Origin: an uncultured bacterium
Lineage (GTDB): Bacteria > Acidobacteriota > Thermoanaerobaculia > Multivoradales > JAHEKO01
NCBI GenBank assembly: GCA_905479655.1
Contig: CAJQNK010000010.1
Coordinates: forward strand, 1 to 41,525
Reading direction: 5' to 3'
Length of the DNA stretch: 41,525 nt
Numbering within the stretch: the first letter of the stretch is position 1; each line of letters starts with the position of its first letter. The notes beneath the pieces are model-generated. The model was not told where the DNA came from. It did not search any database and saw only the letters and a program-made list of their open reading frames with translations. This document shows, in pieces, positions 1-8,037 of this stretch. Both the position numbers and the translations under genes were made by a program.

Positions 1-2
1 CG

Positions 3-2630
3 GCCCTGAACACGGACGGCTACGGCGAACCGATCCACGAGGACCTGGCCCGCGCGAAACGCTGGGAGAAGAGGCTGAGCCAGCTCGCCCGTCCCGAGCA
101 CCCGGGCCTCGGATACAAGCTCTACGGGCCGCGCGGCGACCGTGGCGGCGCGGTCGACGACGAGTCCGTCGAGCGGCTGGAGGAGGCGATGGCCAGCCCC
201 CGCCGCTTCCGGGTGGTGACCGGCGGCTCGGACCGTCTGTTCCGGGAGGTCGGCCCGCAGCGCGTCGCCGCCCTCCCCCACTACTCCGGCGAGCTCCTGC
301 TGCCGACCCACGGCACCGGCTGCCTGACCTCCCAGACGGCGATGAAGCGCTGGGACCGGCGCAACGAGCAGCTCGCCCTGGCAGCCGAGCGCGCGGCGCT
401 GGCGGCCTCGTGGCTGGGCGCGCAACCCTGGCCCCGCCGCACGCTCCGCAACGCCTGGACCCACTTCCTGTGGCACCAGATGCACGACGACATCACGGGC
501 ACCAGCCTGCCGGCGGCGTACGAGATCTCGTGGAACGACGAGGTCGTGGCGATGAACCTGCTGGCGGGGGTGCTCACGGACTCCGTGGGCGCCGTCGCCC
601 GCGGTCTCGACACCCGCTCCCAGGGCGTTCCCCTGGTGGTCTTCAACCCCTCGGGGCGTGCCCGGACCGAAGTGGTCGAGGCCCGCGTCGAGCTCCCGGC
701 GCCGGCCCGGAGCGTCCGGATCGTCGGGCCCGAGGGGGAGCTGCCGGCCCAGGTCACTGCCCGAGACGGACGCAGCCTCCGGCTGCTGTTCCGGGCCCGG
801 ATCCCCGCCCTCGGCTTCGCGGTCTTCGACGTCGTCCCCAGCGAAGACGTCGTCCCCGGTGACGCCGAGGCTCCGAGCGCCTCCGATCTCGAGGGCGGAG
901 CCGTCCACCTGGCCAACGAGATCCTGGACGCGACCCTCGACGCGGCCGGCGACCTCGCGAGCCTGCGCCTCCGGGCGAGCGGTCGCGAGGCCCTGGGCCA
1001 CCCCGTCCGGGTGTTGCTGCTGCCCGACCGTTCGCGCCGCTGGCCCGCGTGGGAGGTGCTCTGGGAGGACAACCGCGCCCGACCGCGCGAGATCCTGGGC
1101 GGCCCGGCCAGGGTGCGCCTCGTCGAAAACGGCCCCGTCCGGCAGGCGATCGAGGTCGAACGGAGAGCCGCCGGTTCGCGCTTCGTCCAACGCTACCTCC
1201 TCGCGGCCGGCGCCGACCGCGTCGAGATCGAGTCGACGATCGACTGGCGCAGCCGACAGCGGCTGGCGAAGCTGGAGATCCCCCTCCCGCTCTCGAGCCC
1301 GGAGGCGACCTTCGACCTGGGCCTCGGCGCCATCCGCCGGGGCAACGCCGAGCGCCGCAAGTACGAGGTGCCGGCGCAGCAGTGGGCCGACCTGTCCGCT
1401 CCCGATCGGAGCTGGGGACTCTCGGTGCTCACCGACCGCACCTCCGGCTGGGACAAGCCCGACGACCACACCCTGCGTCTGACGCTCCTGCGCTCACCCC
1501 AGGCCCGACGCAAGTTCCGCCACCAGGCGACCCAGGACTTCGGCCGTCACCGCTCGGTCGTCGCCCTCTACCCGCACCTCGGCGACTGGGCGGCGGCCGA
1601 CACACCGGCCCGGGCCGCCGACTTCAACCAGCCGCTCCGCGCCTTCCAGGTGGAGCCGGCCGGGGGGCCGCTCGGACGCGGCTTCTCCCTGCTGGAGATC
1701 GACGCCCCCGGCGTGGAGCTGGCGGCGGCCAAGCGCACGGAGACGGGTCGGGAGATCGTGTTGCGGCTGCGGGAGACCCGAGGGCGCGGGACCCGAGCCA
1801 TGGTCCACCCGTGCGCCCGGATCCGCTCGGTGCGGGAGATCGACGCCGCGGAGGCGCCCCTGGGCGAGGCCCCGTCCACGAACTCCGGAGTCCCGGTCGA
1901 CCTGGGGGCCTTCGCCCAACGCACGCTGGCGATCCGCTGCGAGGCGACGCCGCAGCGTCTCCAGGCGCCCCGCTCCCTGCCGATCAAGCTGGCGCGGAAC
2001 GTCGTGGCGGTCACCTGGAACGAGGGGCGCGAGCGGGGCGACTTCGACGGCCAGGGGGCCACCTATCCGGGCGAGCTCCTGACCCAGGAGATCGCGAGCG
2101 GCGGCGTCCGTTTCGACCTGGCGCCGCTGACCCCCGGCGTCGCCACGGCGTTGGCCTGCCGCGGTCAGATCCTGGACGTGCCGACTATCCACGACGGCCC
2201 CGCCGGGGGGTTCTCGGGCCCGGGTCTCGCCGTCGAGCTCCTGGCCGCGAGCTCGCAGGGCGACATCCTCGCCGTGTTCGAGGCCGGCGGCCGCCGTTTC
2301 GAGATCGTCGTGCATGACTGGGCCCAGCCCGTCGGCCGCTGGGACCGGTGGACCGCCGAGGGACGCTTCCTGCCGCTCCGCCGTCGGGTGCCGGGCCGCG
2401 TCGTGCGCACCCCGATCGCCTGGGTCGGAACCCACCGCCACCACAAGCGTCACGGCGACCTGCCGTACGACTTCTGCTATCTGTTCCGCTACCGCCTCGA
2501 ACTGCCCGGCGGCGCCACCCGCCTGCGTCTACCGAGGCAACCGCACGTCAAGATCTTCGCCGCGACGGTCGTGGAGAACGGCGCCCGCGCCCGCGCGGCG
2601 CAGGACCTGTTCGGCGAGCCCGAGCTGTAG
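3..2630 (+). CDS. Glycoside hydrolase family 38 alpha-mannosidase, C-terminal part (5' end outside window)
   Basis: The frame is open from base 3, so the gene begins before the window; about 875 residues are visible. GH38 enzymes remove alpha-mannose from glycans with a zinc-bound retaining active site. Visible are the end of the catalytic barrel, the three-helix middle domain with the conserved segment WHQMHDDITGTS (its His-Asp pair belongs to the zinc/active-site region of the family), and the long C-terminal beta-sandwich domains, for example RAFQVEP near the centre and a final region ending in FGEPEL. The nucleophile Asp lies upstream and cannot be checked. The ATG at 189 is internal, because coding similarity continues upstream of it (for example NTDGYGEP and LYGPRGDRGG). 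No partner gene is seen downstream; the next genes face the other way. The family call is confident, the exact substrate is not. Confidence 0.85.
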   Translation, partial: ALNTDGYGEPIHEDLARAKRWEKRLSQLARPEHPGLGYKLYGPRGDRGGAVDDESVERLEEAMASPRRFRVVTGGSDRLFREVGPQRVAALPHYSGELLLPTHGTGCLTSQTAMKRWDRRNEQLALAAERAALAASWLGAQPWPRRTLRNAWTHFLWHQMHDDITGTSLPAAYEISWNDEVVAMNLLAGVLTDSVGAVARGLDTRSQGVPLVVFNPSGRARTEVVEARVELPAPARSVRIVGPEGELPAQVTARDGRSLRLLFRARIPALGFAVFDVVPSEDVVPGDAEAPSASDLEGGAVHLANEILDATLDAAGDLASLRLRASGREALGHPVRVLLLPDRSRRWPAWEVLWEDNRARPREILGGPARVRLVENGPVRQAIEVERRAAGSRFVQRYLLAAGADRVEIESTIDWRSRQRLAKLEIPLPLSSPEATFDLGLGAIRRGNAERRKYEVPAQQWADLSAPDRSWGLSVLTDRTSGWDKPDDHTLRLTLLRSPQARRKFRHQATQDFGRHRSVVALYPHLGDWAAADTPARAADFNQPLRAFQVEPAGGPLGRGFSLLEIDAPGVELAAAKRTETGREIVLRLRETRGRGTRAMVHPCARIRSVREIDAAEAPLGEAPSTNSGVPVDLGAFAQRTLAIRCEATPQRLQAPRSLPIKLARNVVAVTWNEGRERGDFDGQGATYPGELLTQEIASGGVRFDLAPLTPGVATALACRGQILDVPTIHDGPAGGFSGPGLAVELLAASSQGDILAVFEAGGRRFEIVVHDWAQPVGRWDRWTAEGRFLPLRRRVPGRVVRTPIAWVGTHRHHKRHGDLPYDFCYLFRYRLELPGGATRLRLPRQPHVKIFAATVVENGARARAAQDLFGEPEL

Positions 2631-2660
2631 GGACTCGGGGCGCCGCTGGGGTGGGGAGGG

Positions 2661-2692
2661 GTCACGCTAAGGCGCGAAGGCGCGAAGGTGCC
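2661..2692 (+). repeat. Dispersed extragenic repeat A, copy 1
   Basis: This intergenic stretch between the mannosidase and the reverse transcriptase carries GTCACGCTAAGGCGCGAAGG followed by a further CGCGAAGG unit. The same motif, tcacgc-aagacgcgaagacgcgaag with small changes, occurs at 18747-18782 and, inverted, at 25391-25423. It is internally repetitive (units of about 8-9 bases, aagacgcg). Its function is unknown; similar strings are common between genes in many bacteria. Confidence 0.7.
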
Positions 2693-2822
2693 AGGACCGG
2701 GGAGTTCTGGACGGGATGGACGGGGGAGACGGTTGGGGGCTCCGGCGTTCCGGGCGCAATGCGAGAACGCGGCCTCAGCCCTCGTCGGGCGGGGTCCATG
2801 AGACGCTCCTCGGAGACCATCA

Positions 2823-3863
2823 TCACCGCCCACCGGCGACGGACCGCTGACCAACGACGACTCGTCGCCAAGAACCCGCGAGTTGAACGTGCCCCCGCCA
2901 CGCATCCAGGCTTCGGCATCGATCCACCTCGTTGGCGCCTCGCCCACGCGCTCGCAAGCGGCGGCGGAACCGGCGGACGGTGGCACCCCTTACTCGGATG
3001 CGATCCGGCCAAACCACGTAGCCGAGGAATGGCACTCCCTCCCTCACGTCCCGGATCACACACTTGCGAGGATGAACGGTGAGCCTGAGCTCGGAGAGGC
3101 GTTCGATGATCGCCTCCCGCCAGTCGACGAGAGTCCGCTTGGAGTCGCTCACCAGTAGGAAGTCGTCAACGAAACGAAGATACCCTCGAGCGCGGAGCGA
3201 CTGCTTCACCCAATGATCGAAGGTGCTCAGGTAGGTGTTCGCCCAAAGCTGCGAGGTCAGGTTGCCGATCGGCAGCCCCTGCGCCCGCAGCTGAGGTGTG
3301 AACAGATCGTCACCCGGGAAATAGGCCGAGTACGGCTCCGGCACCCTGCCACCCTCGATGATGCGCTCACAGATCTCGAGCACCGTGGCCTCCTTGAACA
3401 CCCGGCCCAACTGGTCGCCCAGGATTCGATGGTCGATGGAAGCAAAGTACTGTCGGATGTCCATCTTTAGCGCGTATCTGGAGCTCGACGAGAACGCCTG
3501 ATATCTGAGAACCGCTCGATGGCTTCCCTTGCCCCGACGATTGGCCCAGGTGTCGAAGATCAACCTCCGATCAAGAACCGGCTCGATCACCTGGCGCAAC
3601 GCGTGATGGACCACGCGGTCGCGATACGGCGCCGCCGAGATCCACCTCCGTTTGGGCTCCCGGATCACGAAGTGCCGGTGCCCGCCGGGGGCCCAGGTCC
3701 CTCGCGCGAGTTCTTCCCGCAGCCGGAGGAGCTCGTCCTCGCGTCTCAGGTTGAAGCGCAGGACTTCCTGGCTGTACCGCTTGCCCCGTTCCGCGCGGCG
3801 CGCCGCCCGCTCGAGGTTCTCGAGATCCGCTATGGAATCGAAGAGGCGACCGACGCGCTTCAC
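2823..3863 (-). CDS. DGR-type reverse transcriptase
   Basis: This 346-residue enzyme should copy the TR RNA into adenine-mutated cDNA that replaces VR. The reverse transcriptase motifs are in order: KMDIRQYFASIDH (133-145, first catalytic Asp), QGLPIGNLTSQ (195-205), RFVDDFLLV (230-238, catalytic DD at 233-234), and PFLGYVVWP (278-286). Motif 4 ends in SQ, where most bacterial reverse transcriptases have SP; this is a DGR hallmark. The catalytic box is FVDD rather than the usual YxDD. The C-terminal AWRGHVQLAGSW matches the conserved tail of DGR enzymes, so the protein looks complete. The start is GTG at 3863-3861; it overlaps the avd stop as GTGA, which implies translational coupling. TR and the target gene lie upstream on the same strand. 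Confidence 0.93.
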   Translation of the reverse strand: MKRVGRLFDSIADLENLERAARRAERGKRYSQEVLRFNLRREDELLRLREELARGTWAPGGHRHFVIREPKRRWISAAPYRDRVVHHALRQVIEPVLDRRLIFDTWANRRGKGSHRAVLRYQAFSSSSRYALKMDIRQYFASIDHRILGDQLGRVFKEATVLEICERIIEGGRVPEPYSAYFPGDDLFTPQLRAQGLPIGNLTSQLWANTYLSTFDHWVKQSLRARGYLRFVDDFLLVSDSKRTLVDWREAIIERLSELRLTVHPRKCVIRDVREGVPFLGYVVWPDRIRVRGATVRRFRRRLRARGRGANEVDRCRSLDAWRGHVQLAGSWRRVVVGQRSVAGGR

Positions 3864-4229
3864 GAGGCCTCAACCGGCCGGGAACTTCCGTCGGCTGCTC
3901 GGGCCCACCCGCCGATCATCCGACCGATCTCACCGGTCAGTCCGCTGATGAAGCGATGCTGGCGCTTCGAGATCAGTCCCATGTCCCGGGCCAACCGCAG
4001 GAGTAGACGCAACTGATCCAGCAGGCGGCTATATAGCTCGATGAAGCGGACGGCTCTTCTTCCGGGAGTGGCCGGCCTCGACGAGTGTCAATTGCAGGTC
4101 GATGGCCGCTACCTGAATCCGGTCACCCAAGGTGAACTTGTAAGCACGGTGGAACCTCTCCACGCAGGGAAGCAGCCAGCGGTTGATGTCATACGCCTTC
4201 TGGGCAGCGGGCAAGAGGCTATCTCTCAT
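3860..4229 (-). CDS. avd: DGR accessory protein Avd, reading frame interrupted by a probable 1-base insertion
   Basis: Avd is a small basic four-helix protein that forms a pentamer, binds the reverse transcriptase and TR RNA, and is needed for mutagenic retrohoming. The first frame (ATG 4229, AGGAGG about 9 bases upstream) reads [20 protein letters not shown] and [14 protein letters not shown], then [10 protein letters not shown], typical of Avd, but meets a stop at 4029-4031. The next frame continues the family pattern: [29 protein letters not shown] and [10 protein letters not shown], ending at TGA 3862-3860, which overlaps the RT start. Removing one A in the AAGAAGAG run after HSRKK restores a 122-residue Avd of normal length. 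It may be a sequencing error, a real mutation or a frameshift site; the intact RT coupling favours recent change or error. Confidence 0.85.
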
Positions 4230-4267
4230 CGGGCGGTCCTCCTGAGTCGGGCACTACAAGGAGTCGC

Positions 4268-4314
4268 GGAAGCCGCCCCCGCTTTCGCTCGCGCTACTCG
4301 AGGGGGCGGCTTCC
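4268..4314. other. 13-bp perfect inverted repeat in the TR-to-avd spacer
   Basis: GGAAGCCGCCCCC (4268-4280) and its exact complement GGGGGCGGCTTCC (4302-4314) enclose a 21-base loop. It lies between TR and avd, so the TR transcript would fold here. In the Bordetella phage DGR the RNA just downstream of TR is needed for cDNA priming and Avd/RT binding; a similar role is an inference. It could also be an attenuator, although no U-run follows on the minus strand. Confidence 0.6.
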
Positions 4315-4476
4315 TTCTTCTTCGCCCGCGGTCCGAGAACCGCGACCCGGATGCCGGACGGGACAGGTTCGCGCACACCCCGTGCGACCGACGGGCAGTT
4401 CCCGAAACGGTCGCTCGGGCTCTGGCGTCTCGGCGGGGACGGACGGCAAGGCCGATCCACCCCGCTGCGACCTGTG

Positions 4477-4603
4477 CTCCCGAACGCGAACGCACCACAC
4501 GAAAACCGATGTTGTCGTTCTGGTTCTCGGGATCGTTGTTGTTGCGGTAGGCGACGCGGAGATTTCGACGTCCGTTGTTGAACGCACCCCCACGCAGCAC
4601 ATG
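4477..4603 (-). repeat. DGR template repeat (TR)
   Basis: About 127 bases, read on the minus strand, nearly identical to VR at 4680-4806 (constant offset 203). Its conceptual translation is asparagine-rich ([24 protein letters not shown]), because AAC codons can mutate to most amino acids without giving stops. Aligned with VR there are 13 mismatches and every one is an A in TR. The first 34 bases on the plus strand (4478-4511), the 3' end of TR, are identical. One non-adenine difference (4476 versus 4679, G versus C on plus) sits just past this end, like the IMH*/IMH distinction of known DGRs. It lies in an untranslated spacer; the open frame 4226-4600 is not a gene. Confidence 0.95.
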
Positions 4604-4620
4604 CTGCCCGGTAACCGACC

Positions 4621-7602
4621 TCAGCCTATCGCATCCGGGCCGCGCCCGGCGCGGCCTTCCGAGATCCGATCACTCTGTCCTCCCGAACGCGAACGCACCA
4701 CACGAAAACCGATGCTGCCGACCTGGCTCTCGGGAGCGTAGTAGTTGCGGTAGGCGACGCGGAGATTCCGACGCCCGTTGAGGAACGCACCCCCACGCAG
4801 CACACGACTACCGGCGCGAGGCTCGTTCACCCACGGCGAACCGTCCTCCGGAGCGTCTTCGTAGTCCCCATGCCAGTCGTCCTCGACCCACTCCAAGACA
4901 TTGCCGAGGACGTCGTAGAGCCCCCAAGCGTTGGGCTCCTTCTCGCCCACCGGATGCACTCGACCCCCGGAGTTCTCCGAGTACCAGGCATGGCGATCCA
5001 GATCCTCCACACCGACCCCCGTGAGGTAGGGGGCACGGCTCCCCGCTCGCGCGGCGTACTCCCACTCGGCCTCGCTGGGCAACCGGCAGCCGACCCACTC
5101 GGCGAAGCGGCGGGCGTCGTGCCAGCTCACCCCCATGACCGGCTGGCGAGCCTGGTTGAGATTCCGATCGCCCCAGAACATCGGCTCACCCACGTCCGGC
5201 TGGGCCTCGAGGAAGCGCCCGTACTCCTCGTTGGTCACCGGGTAGCGGCCGATCTCGAACGCCTCGACGTCCACCCGATGCTGGGGGCCCTCGTCGCTGT
5301 AGCGCTCCTCCTCGTTCGGCGGGGAGCCCATTTCGAAATGACCCGCAGGCACCGGGACCAACTCGATCCCGTTGGCTGTGCCGACTCCGGCCTCCGGCGC
5401 TCCTCGTCGCTCCGCCCACCAGGCCCGAATCTCGGAGGACGGATGCTCCCTCAGGCGGCTACCCAGGGAGTCGAGCTCTTCCGCGCTCAGCCTCTTCAGC
5501 ACCCGCAGGGCCGCGAGCTGCCGTGACCAGAGCACCCGATCTGCCCCGGGTGGCCGCTCCAGCAACTCGACCAGGGGCCTCGTCGACACCTCCGCCGCGT
5601 CCTCGATCAGTGCGTCGATCGCCTCCGGCCGCTCGACGAAGGCAGGCTGCTCGAGCACCTCCCGGAGGTACGGCTCGAACAGCGAGGGATCTTCGAGCGC
5701 CACCAGAAGGAGTGCCACCTCCTGCCACCAGCTATCACCATGGTGGCTCGCCAACTCTCGCAGCGCGGAGGGGTCCTGGAACGCCAGCCGGCGGATCTCA
5801 CGAGCCGCGAGGTACTCCTGGAACCCGAGGTGCATGAAGCCGAACTGATCCTGGTCCCAGCCGGTGAGGAGACCACTGCGGTCGCGAATGCGACGAAGGA
5901 ACTGCTTCGCCGTGCCGCCCTTCCAACGAATCGCTTCCAGCGACGGCTCGATCACCGGCGCGAGCTCGGCGGTTCCGGCCCGGGTTCGCCCCTCCTCCTC
6001 GTGGAGCCACAGGGCGACCGGCTGCAGGACCCTGCGACCGTCCTGCGCGGTGACCGCCGCCGGCAGGCCCTTGCCCACACTCCAGCGCTCGAGCAGCACG
6101 TCGATGCACTCGCCGTAGAGGGTCGATCGTCGCCGAGGCAACTGACCGCGATCGCGGTGGACCAGACAGAGATTGGTCAGCAAGAGTGGATTGCGGGTGA
6201 GCTCGAACACGCGGCGAGCGCGAAAGTCGGGCTCGCGGAGCGCCTTCACCAGCGCCCCGGCTCGAGTACGTGCCAGCTCCTCGGCGTGCTCAGAGTCCTT
6301 AGCCAGGCCTGCCTCGACGATGCGGTACCAGTTGTGTACGAAGGCCTCGGCCTGGCGGGTCGACAGGGGCCGGAGGTGGAGCTCGAGGAACCGCTCCGAC
6401 AGCCGAACCCGGGTGCGCCCCTCGCCCTGCGTCGTCTGGACGCCGTAGCCGGCGAAACGGCAGGAGACCAGCAGGCGGCAATCCGGGTAGTCCGAGGCGG
6501 CCTCGTCGATCCAGGCCACCACCCGCTGTCGCTCCTCCGCATCGGCGACCTCGTCCAGCCCGTCGAGCAGCAGGAGCAGGTTGCCGCGTTCCAGCAGCCG
6601 CCGGCCGAAGCCCTCGGGCATGCGCAGGTGCCGGTGGTCGAGCTGGGACTCGATGAACACCTCGAGCCCGCTCTCCAGGTCCCGGAGCTCGCGCAGGGGC
6701 AAGAACACCGGCAGCATTCCCCGCGGCAGTCCGAGGCTCTCGGGGCCCTTCTGGAGAACCCACAAGAGCACCCGCTTCAGGTGGGTGGTCTTGCCCGAAC
6801 CGGGGTCCCCCAGCAGAACGAGGCCGGACCGGCCCCTCTCTTCGGCCGCCGCAAACGCCTCGGTCGCAGGAAGGTCCAGCGACTCCTCGGTGTGCGCCAG
6901 CTTGCGCTCGGCATCGGCTGCGTCGGCGAAGGCCGCCTCCCCGAGCCCGCGAAGATCGGCCGCGGCGTGCAGCGGAACGTAGAGCTCTTCGAGGCGGATC
7001 GGTACCCGCAGCTTCGTCTGGAAACCCGCCACCCGGAGGAACTCGTGACGCCCGGCGGCGCGCTCGCAGTAGCGGCGGATCTCCGCATCGGGATCCGGAG
7101 GGGGCGGGTCCGGCCCCTCGGGCCTCGTGGGCGACCGCCGGTCTCGCCAGTCCTCAAGTGCCCGCAACACCTTCCGGCCGAGGCTCTCCTCCTGGAAGAG
7201 AGCCGGCATCTGATCTACCGAGACTCGCTTCTTGAACGCGTCGAGCTTGGCCTGCTTGTCCCAACGATCGTTCCCTTCGTCGAAATCGCGCTCCCGCTGC
7301 ACCGGCAGGTCCGGATCGATGAGGAACATCAGCCGCTCGCTCGCGGCGTCGTACTCGAGCTCCGTGATCGACCGCTCCTCGCCGGGCGGGATCCAACCGT
7401 ACCGGTGCGCGACGATCCCCACCAGCAGATCCGCCTCCCGCACGAGACGGAGGCACTCCTCCACTGTCGGCCGCGTGCTCGCCGAGAACCGCTCCATGCC
7501 AACCGGCACCATATCCGCATCGAGGATCGCGTCTTCGACCCACTGACGACGCTCGCGGTTGTCGATCCAGGTGCTGGAGACGAAGACCCTCTCTCCCGAC
7601 AT
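4621..7602 (-). CDS. DGR variable protein: DUF4062 - NACHT NTPase - FGE/C-type-lectin-like domain
   Basis: This 993-residue protein has three parts. Residues 4-90 are DUF4062 ([10 protein letters not shown], then HRYGWIPP and [10 protein letters not shown]), a Rossmann-like domain often placed in front of NACHT or TPR modules. Residues 258-600 are a NACHT NTPase: Walker [10 protein letters not shown] (265-273), Walker [11 protein letters not shown] (342-351), [10 protein letters not shown] (470-479) and [12 protein letters not shown] (589-600). Residues 743-972 are an FGE-sulfatase/C-type-lectin fold ([59 protein letters not shown]). VR covers residues 934 to about 973, the ligand-facing end in known DGR targets. 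ATG 7602 has GGGAGGA upstream. No signal peptide or membrane segment is seen, so it is probably cytoplasmic. By domain logic it is a diversified NLR-like sensor in a conflict system; its ligand and effector output are unknown. Confidence 0.93.
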   Translation of the reverse strand: MSGERVFVSSTWIDNRERRQWVEDAILDADMVPVGMERFSASTRPTVEECLRLVREADLLVGIVAHRYGWIPPGEERSITELEYDAASERLMFLIDPDLPVQRERDFDEGNDRWDKQAKLDAFKKRVSVDQMPALFQEESLGRKVLRALEDWRDRRSPTRPEGPDPPPPDPDAEIRRYCERAAGRHEFLRVAGFQTKLRVPIRLEELYVPLHAAADLRGLGEAAFADAADAERKLAHTEESLDLPATEAFAAAEERGRSGLVLLGDPGSGKTTHLKRVLLWVLQKGPESLGLPRGMLPVFLPLRELRDLESGLEVFIESQLDHRHLRMPEGFGRRLLERGNLLLLLDGLDEVADAEERQRVVAWIDEAASDYPDCRLLVSCRFAGYGVQTTQGEGRTRVRLSERFLELHLRPLSTRQAEAFVHNWYRIVEAGLAKDSEHAEELARTRAGALVKALREPDFRARRVFELTRNPLLLTNLCLVHRDRGQLPRRRSTLYGECIDVLLERWSVGKGLPAAVTAQDGRRVLQPVALWLHEEEGRTRAGTAELAPVIEPSLEAIRWKGGTAKQFLRRIRDRSGLLTGWDQDQFGFMHLGFQEYLAAREIRRLAFQDPSALRELASHHGDSWWQEVALLLVALEDPSLFEPYLREVLEQPAFVERPEAIDALIEDAAEVSTRPLVELLERPPGADRVLWSRQLAALRVLKRLSAEELDSLGSRLREHPSSEIRAWWAERRGAPEAGVGTANGIELVPVPAGHFEMGSPPNEEERYSDEGPQHRVDVEAFEIGRYPVTNEEYGRFLEAQPDVGEPMFWGDRNLNQARQPVMGVSWHDARRFAEWVGCRLPSEAEWEYAARAGSRAPYLTGVGVEDLDRHAWYSENSGGRVHPVGEKEPNAWGLYDVLGNVLEWVEDDWHGDYEDAPEDGSPWVNEPRAGSRVLRGGAFLNGRRNLRVAYRNYYAPESQVGSIGFRVVRSRSGGQSDRISEGRAGRGPDAIG
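4638..4656. other. GC-rich hairpin/cruciform just downstream of VR
   Basis: GGCCGCGC, a 3-base loop CCG, then GCGCGGCC: a perfect 8-bp stem, 24 bases past the 3' end of VR and inside the last codons of the target gene. Known DGRs carry a GC-rich 7-10-bp stem with a short loop immediately after VR that is required for efficient retargeting. No matching hairpin is seen at the same place after TR, which fits a mark of the recipient site. Confidence 0.75.
4680..4806 (-). repeat. DGR variable repeat (VR)
   Basis: This is the 3' coding end of the target gene. Compared with TR: ATG to GTG at the 5' edge, AAC to CTC, GGA to GGG, CGA to CGG, AAC to TAC twice, GAT to GCT, AAC to AGC, AAC to GTC, GAC to GGC and AAC to AGC. 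These give eight amino-acid changes (N to L, Y, Y, S, V, S and D to A, G), two silent changes and one at the edge codon. No TR C, G or T inside the repeat is changed. Confidence 0.95.
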
Positions 7603-8037
7603 GGACTATTCCTCCCGGACCGGGGTCGCCTCCACCGCCCACCCGTCGGACCCGGTGACCACGGGCCTCGCATGAGGTCTCCCCCCTCGAGCGCAACCTG
7701 GAATGAGTTGACTCACGACTCCCGAGCCTACCCTGCCCTTCTCACCCACTGCCTACTGCCTCTCGCCACGACGCTCGGTGAGAAGGGCAGGCGACAACCC
7801 CAGGTCCAGCCATCCCCTCGGATCGCCCCTCGCCACCTGGAGGTGTCACTGCCCGCCGGCGCCCTCGGGGCGAGCTTCAGAGTCGATTCCCGCCGGGGCG
7901 GCACGGGACCGCGCGTTGCGTCGGAGCGTCCAACGGGCGCCCACCTCGGGCGCCCAGGTCCGGGGTCCTTCGACGCCGCGCTGCGCGCTCTGCTCAGGAC
8001 GACACGGGGGTGCTCTCCGACGAGGAGATCGAGCGCC
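7603..8037. other. Gene-free stretch between the glycosyltransferase and the DGR
   Basis: I find no credible gene here. It should contain the promoter of the DGR target gene on the minus strand, but I see no clear -35/-10 pair. It holds an inverted repeat GGGCGCCC-acctc-GGGCGCCC (7936-7955 region) and a dispersed repeat at 7962-8005. Confidence 0.5.
7962..8005 (-). repeat. Dispersed extragenic repeat B, copy 1
   Basis: Read on the minus strand it begins GTGTCGTCCTGAGCAGAGCG and ends GGCGTCGAAGGACCCC. A related copy lies on the plus strand at 18800-18847 (GTGTCGTCCGGAGCAACCGG and the same GGCGTCGAAGGACCCC end). Both are outside genes. The function is unknown. Confidence 0.65.

Noticed and set aside
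4226..4600. Open frame containing the template repeat ([10 protein letters not shown]...)
   Set aside because: It resembles the target only through TR; after TR it has no coding pattern and runs through the spacer hairpin. TR acts as RNA, not as protein.
4638..4656. Rho-independent terminator of the target gene
   Set aside because: The stem lies inside the coding region and is not followed by a U-run; its place after VR fits a DGR recipient hairpin better.
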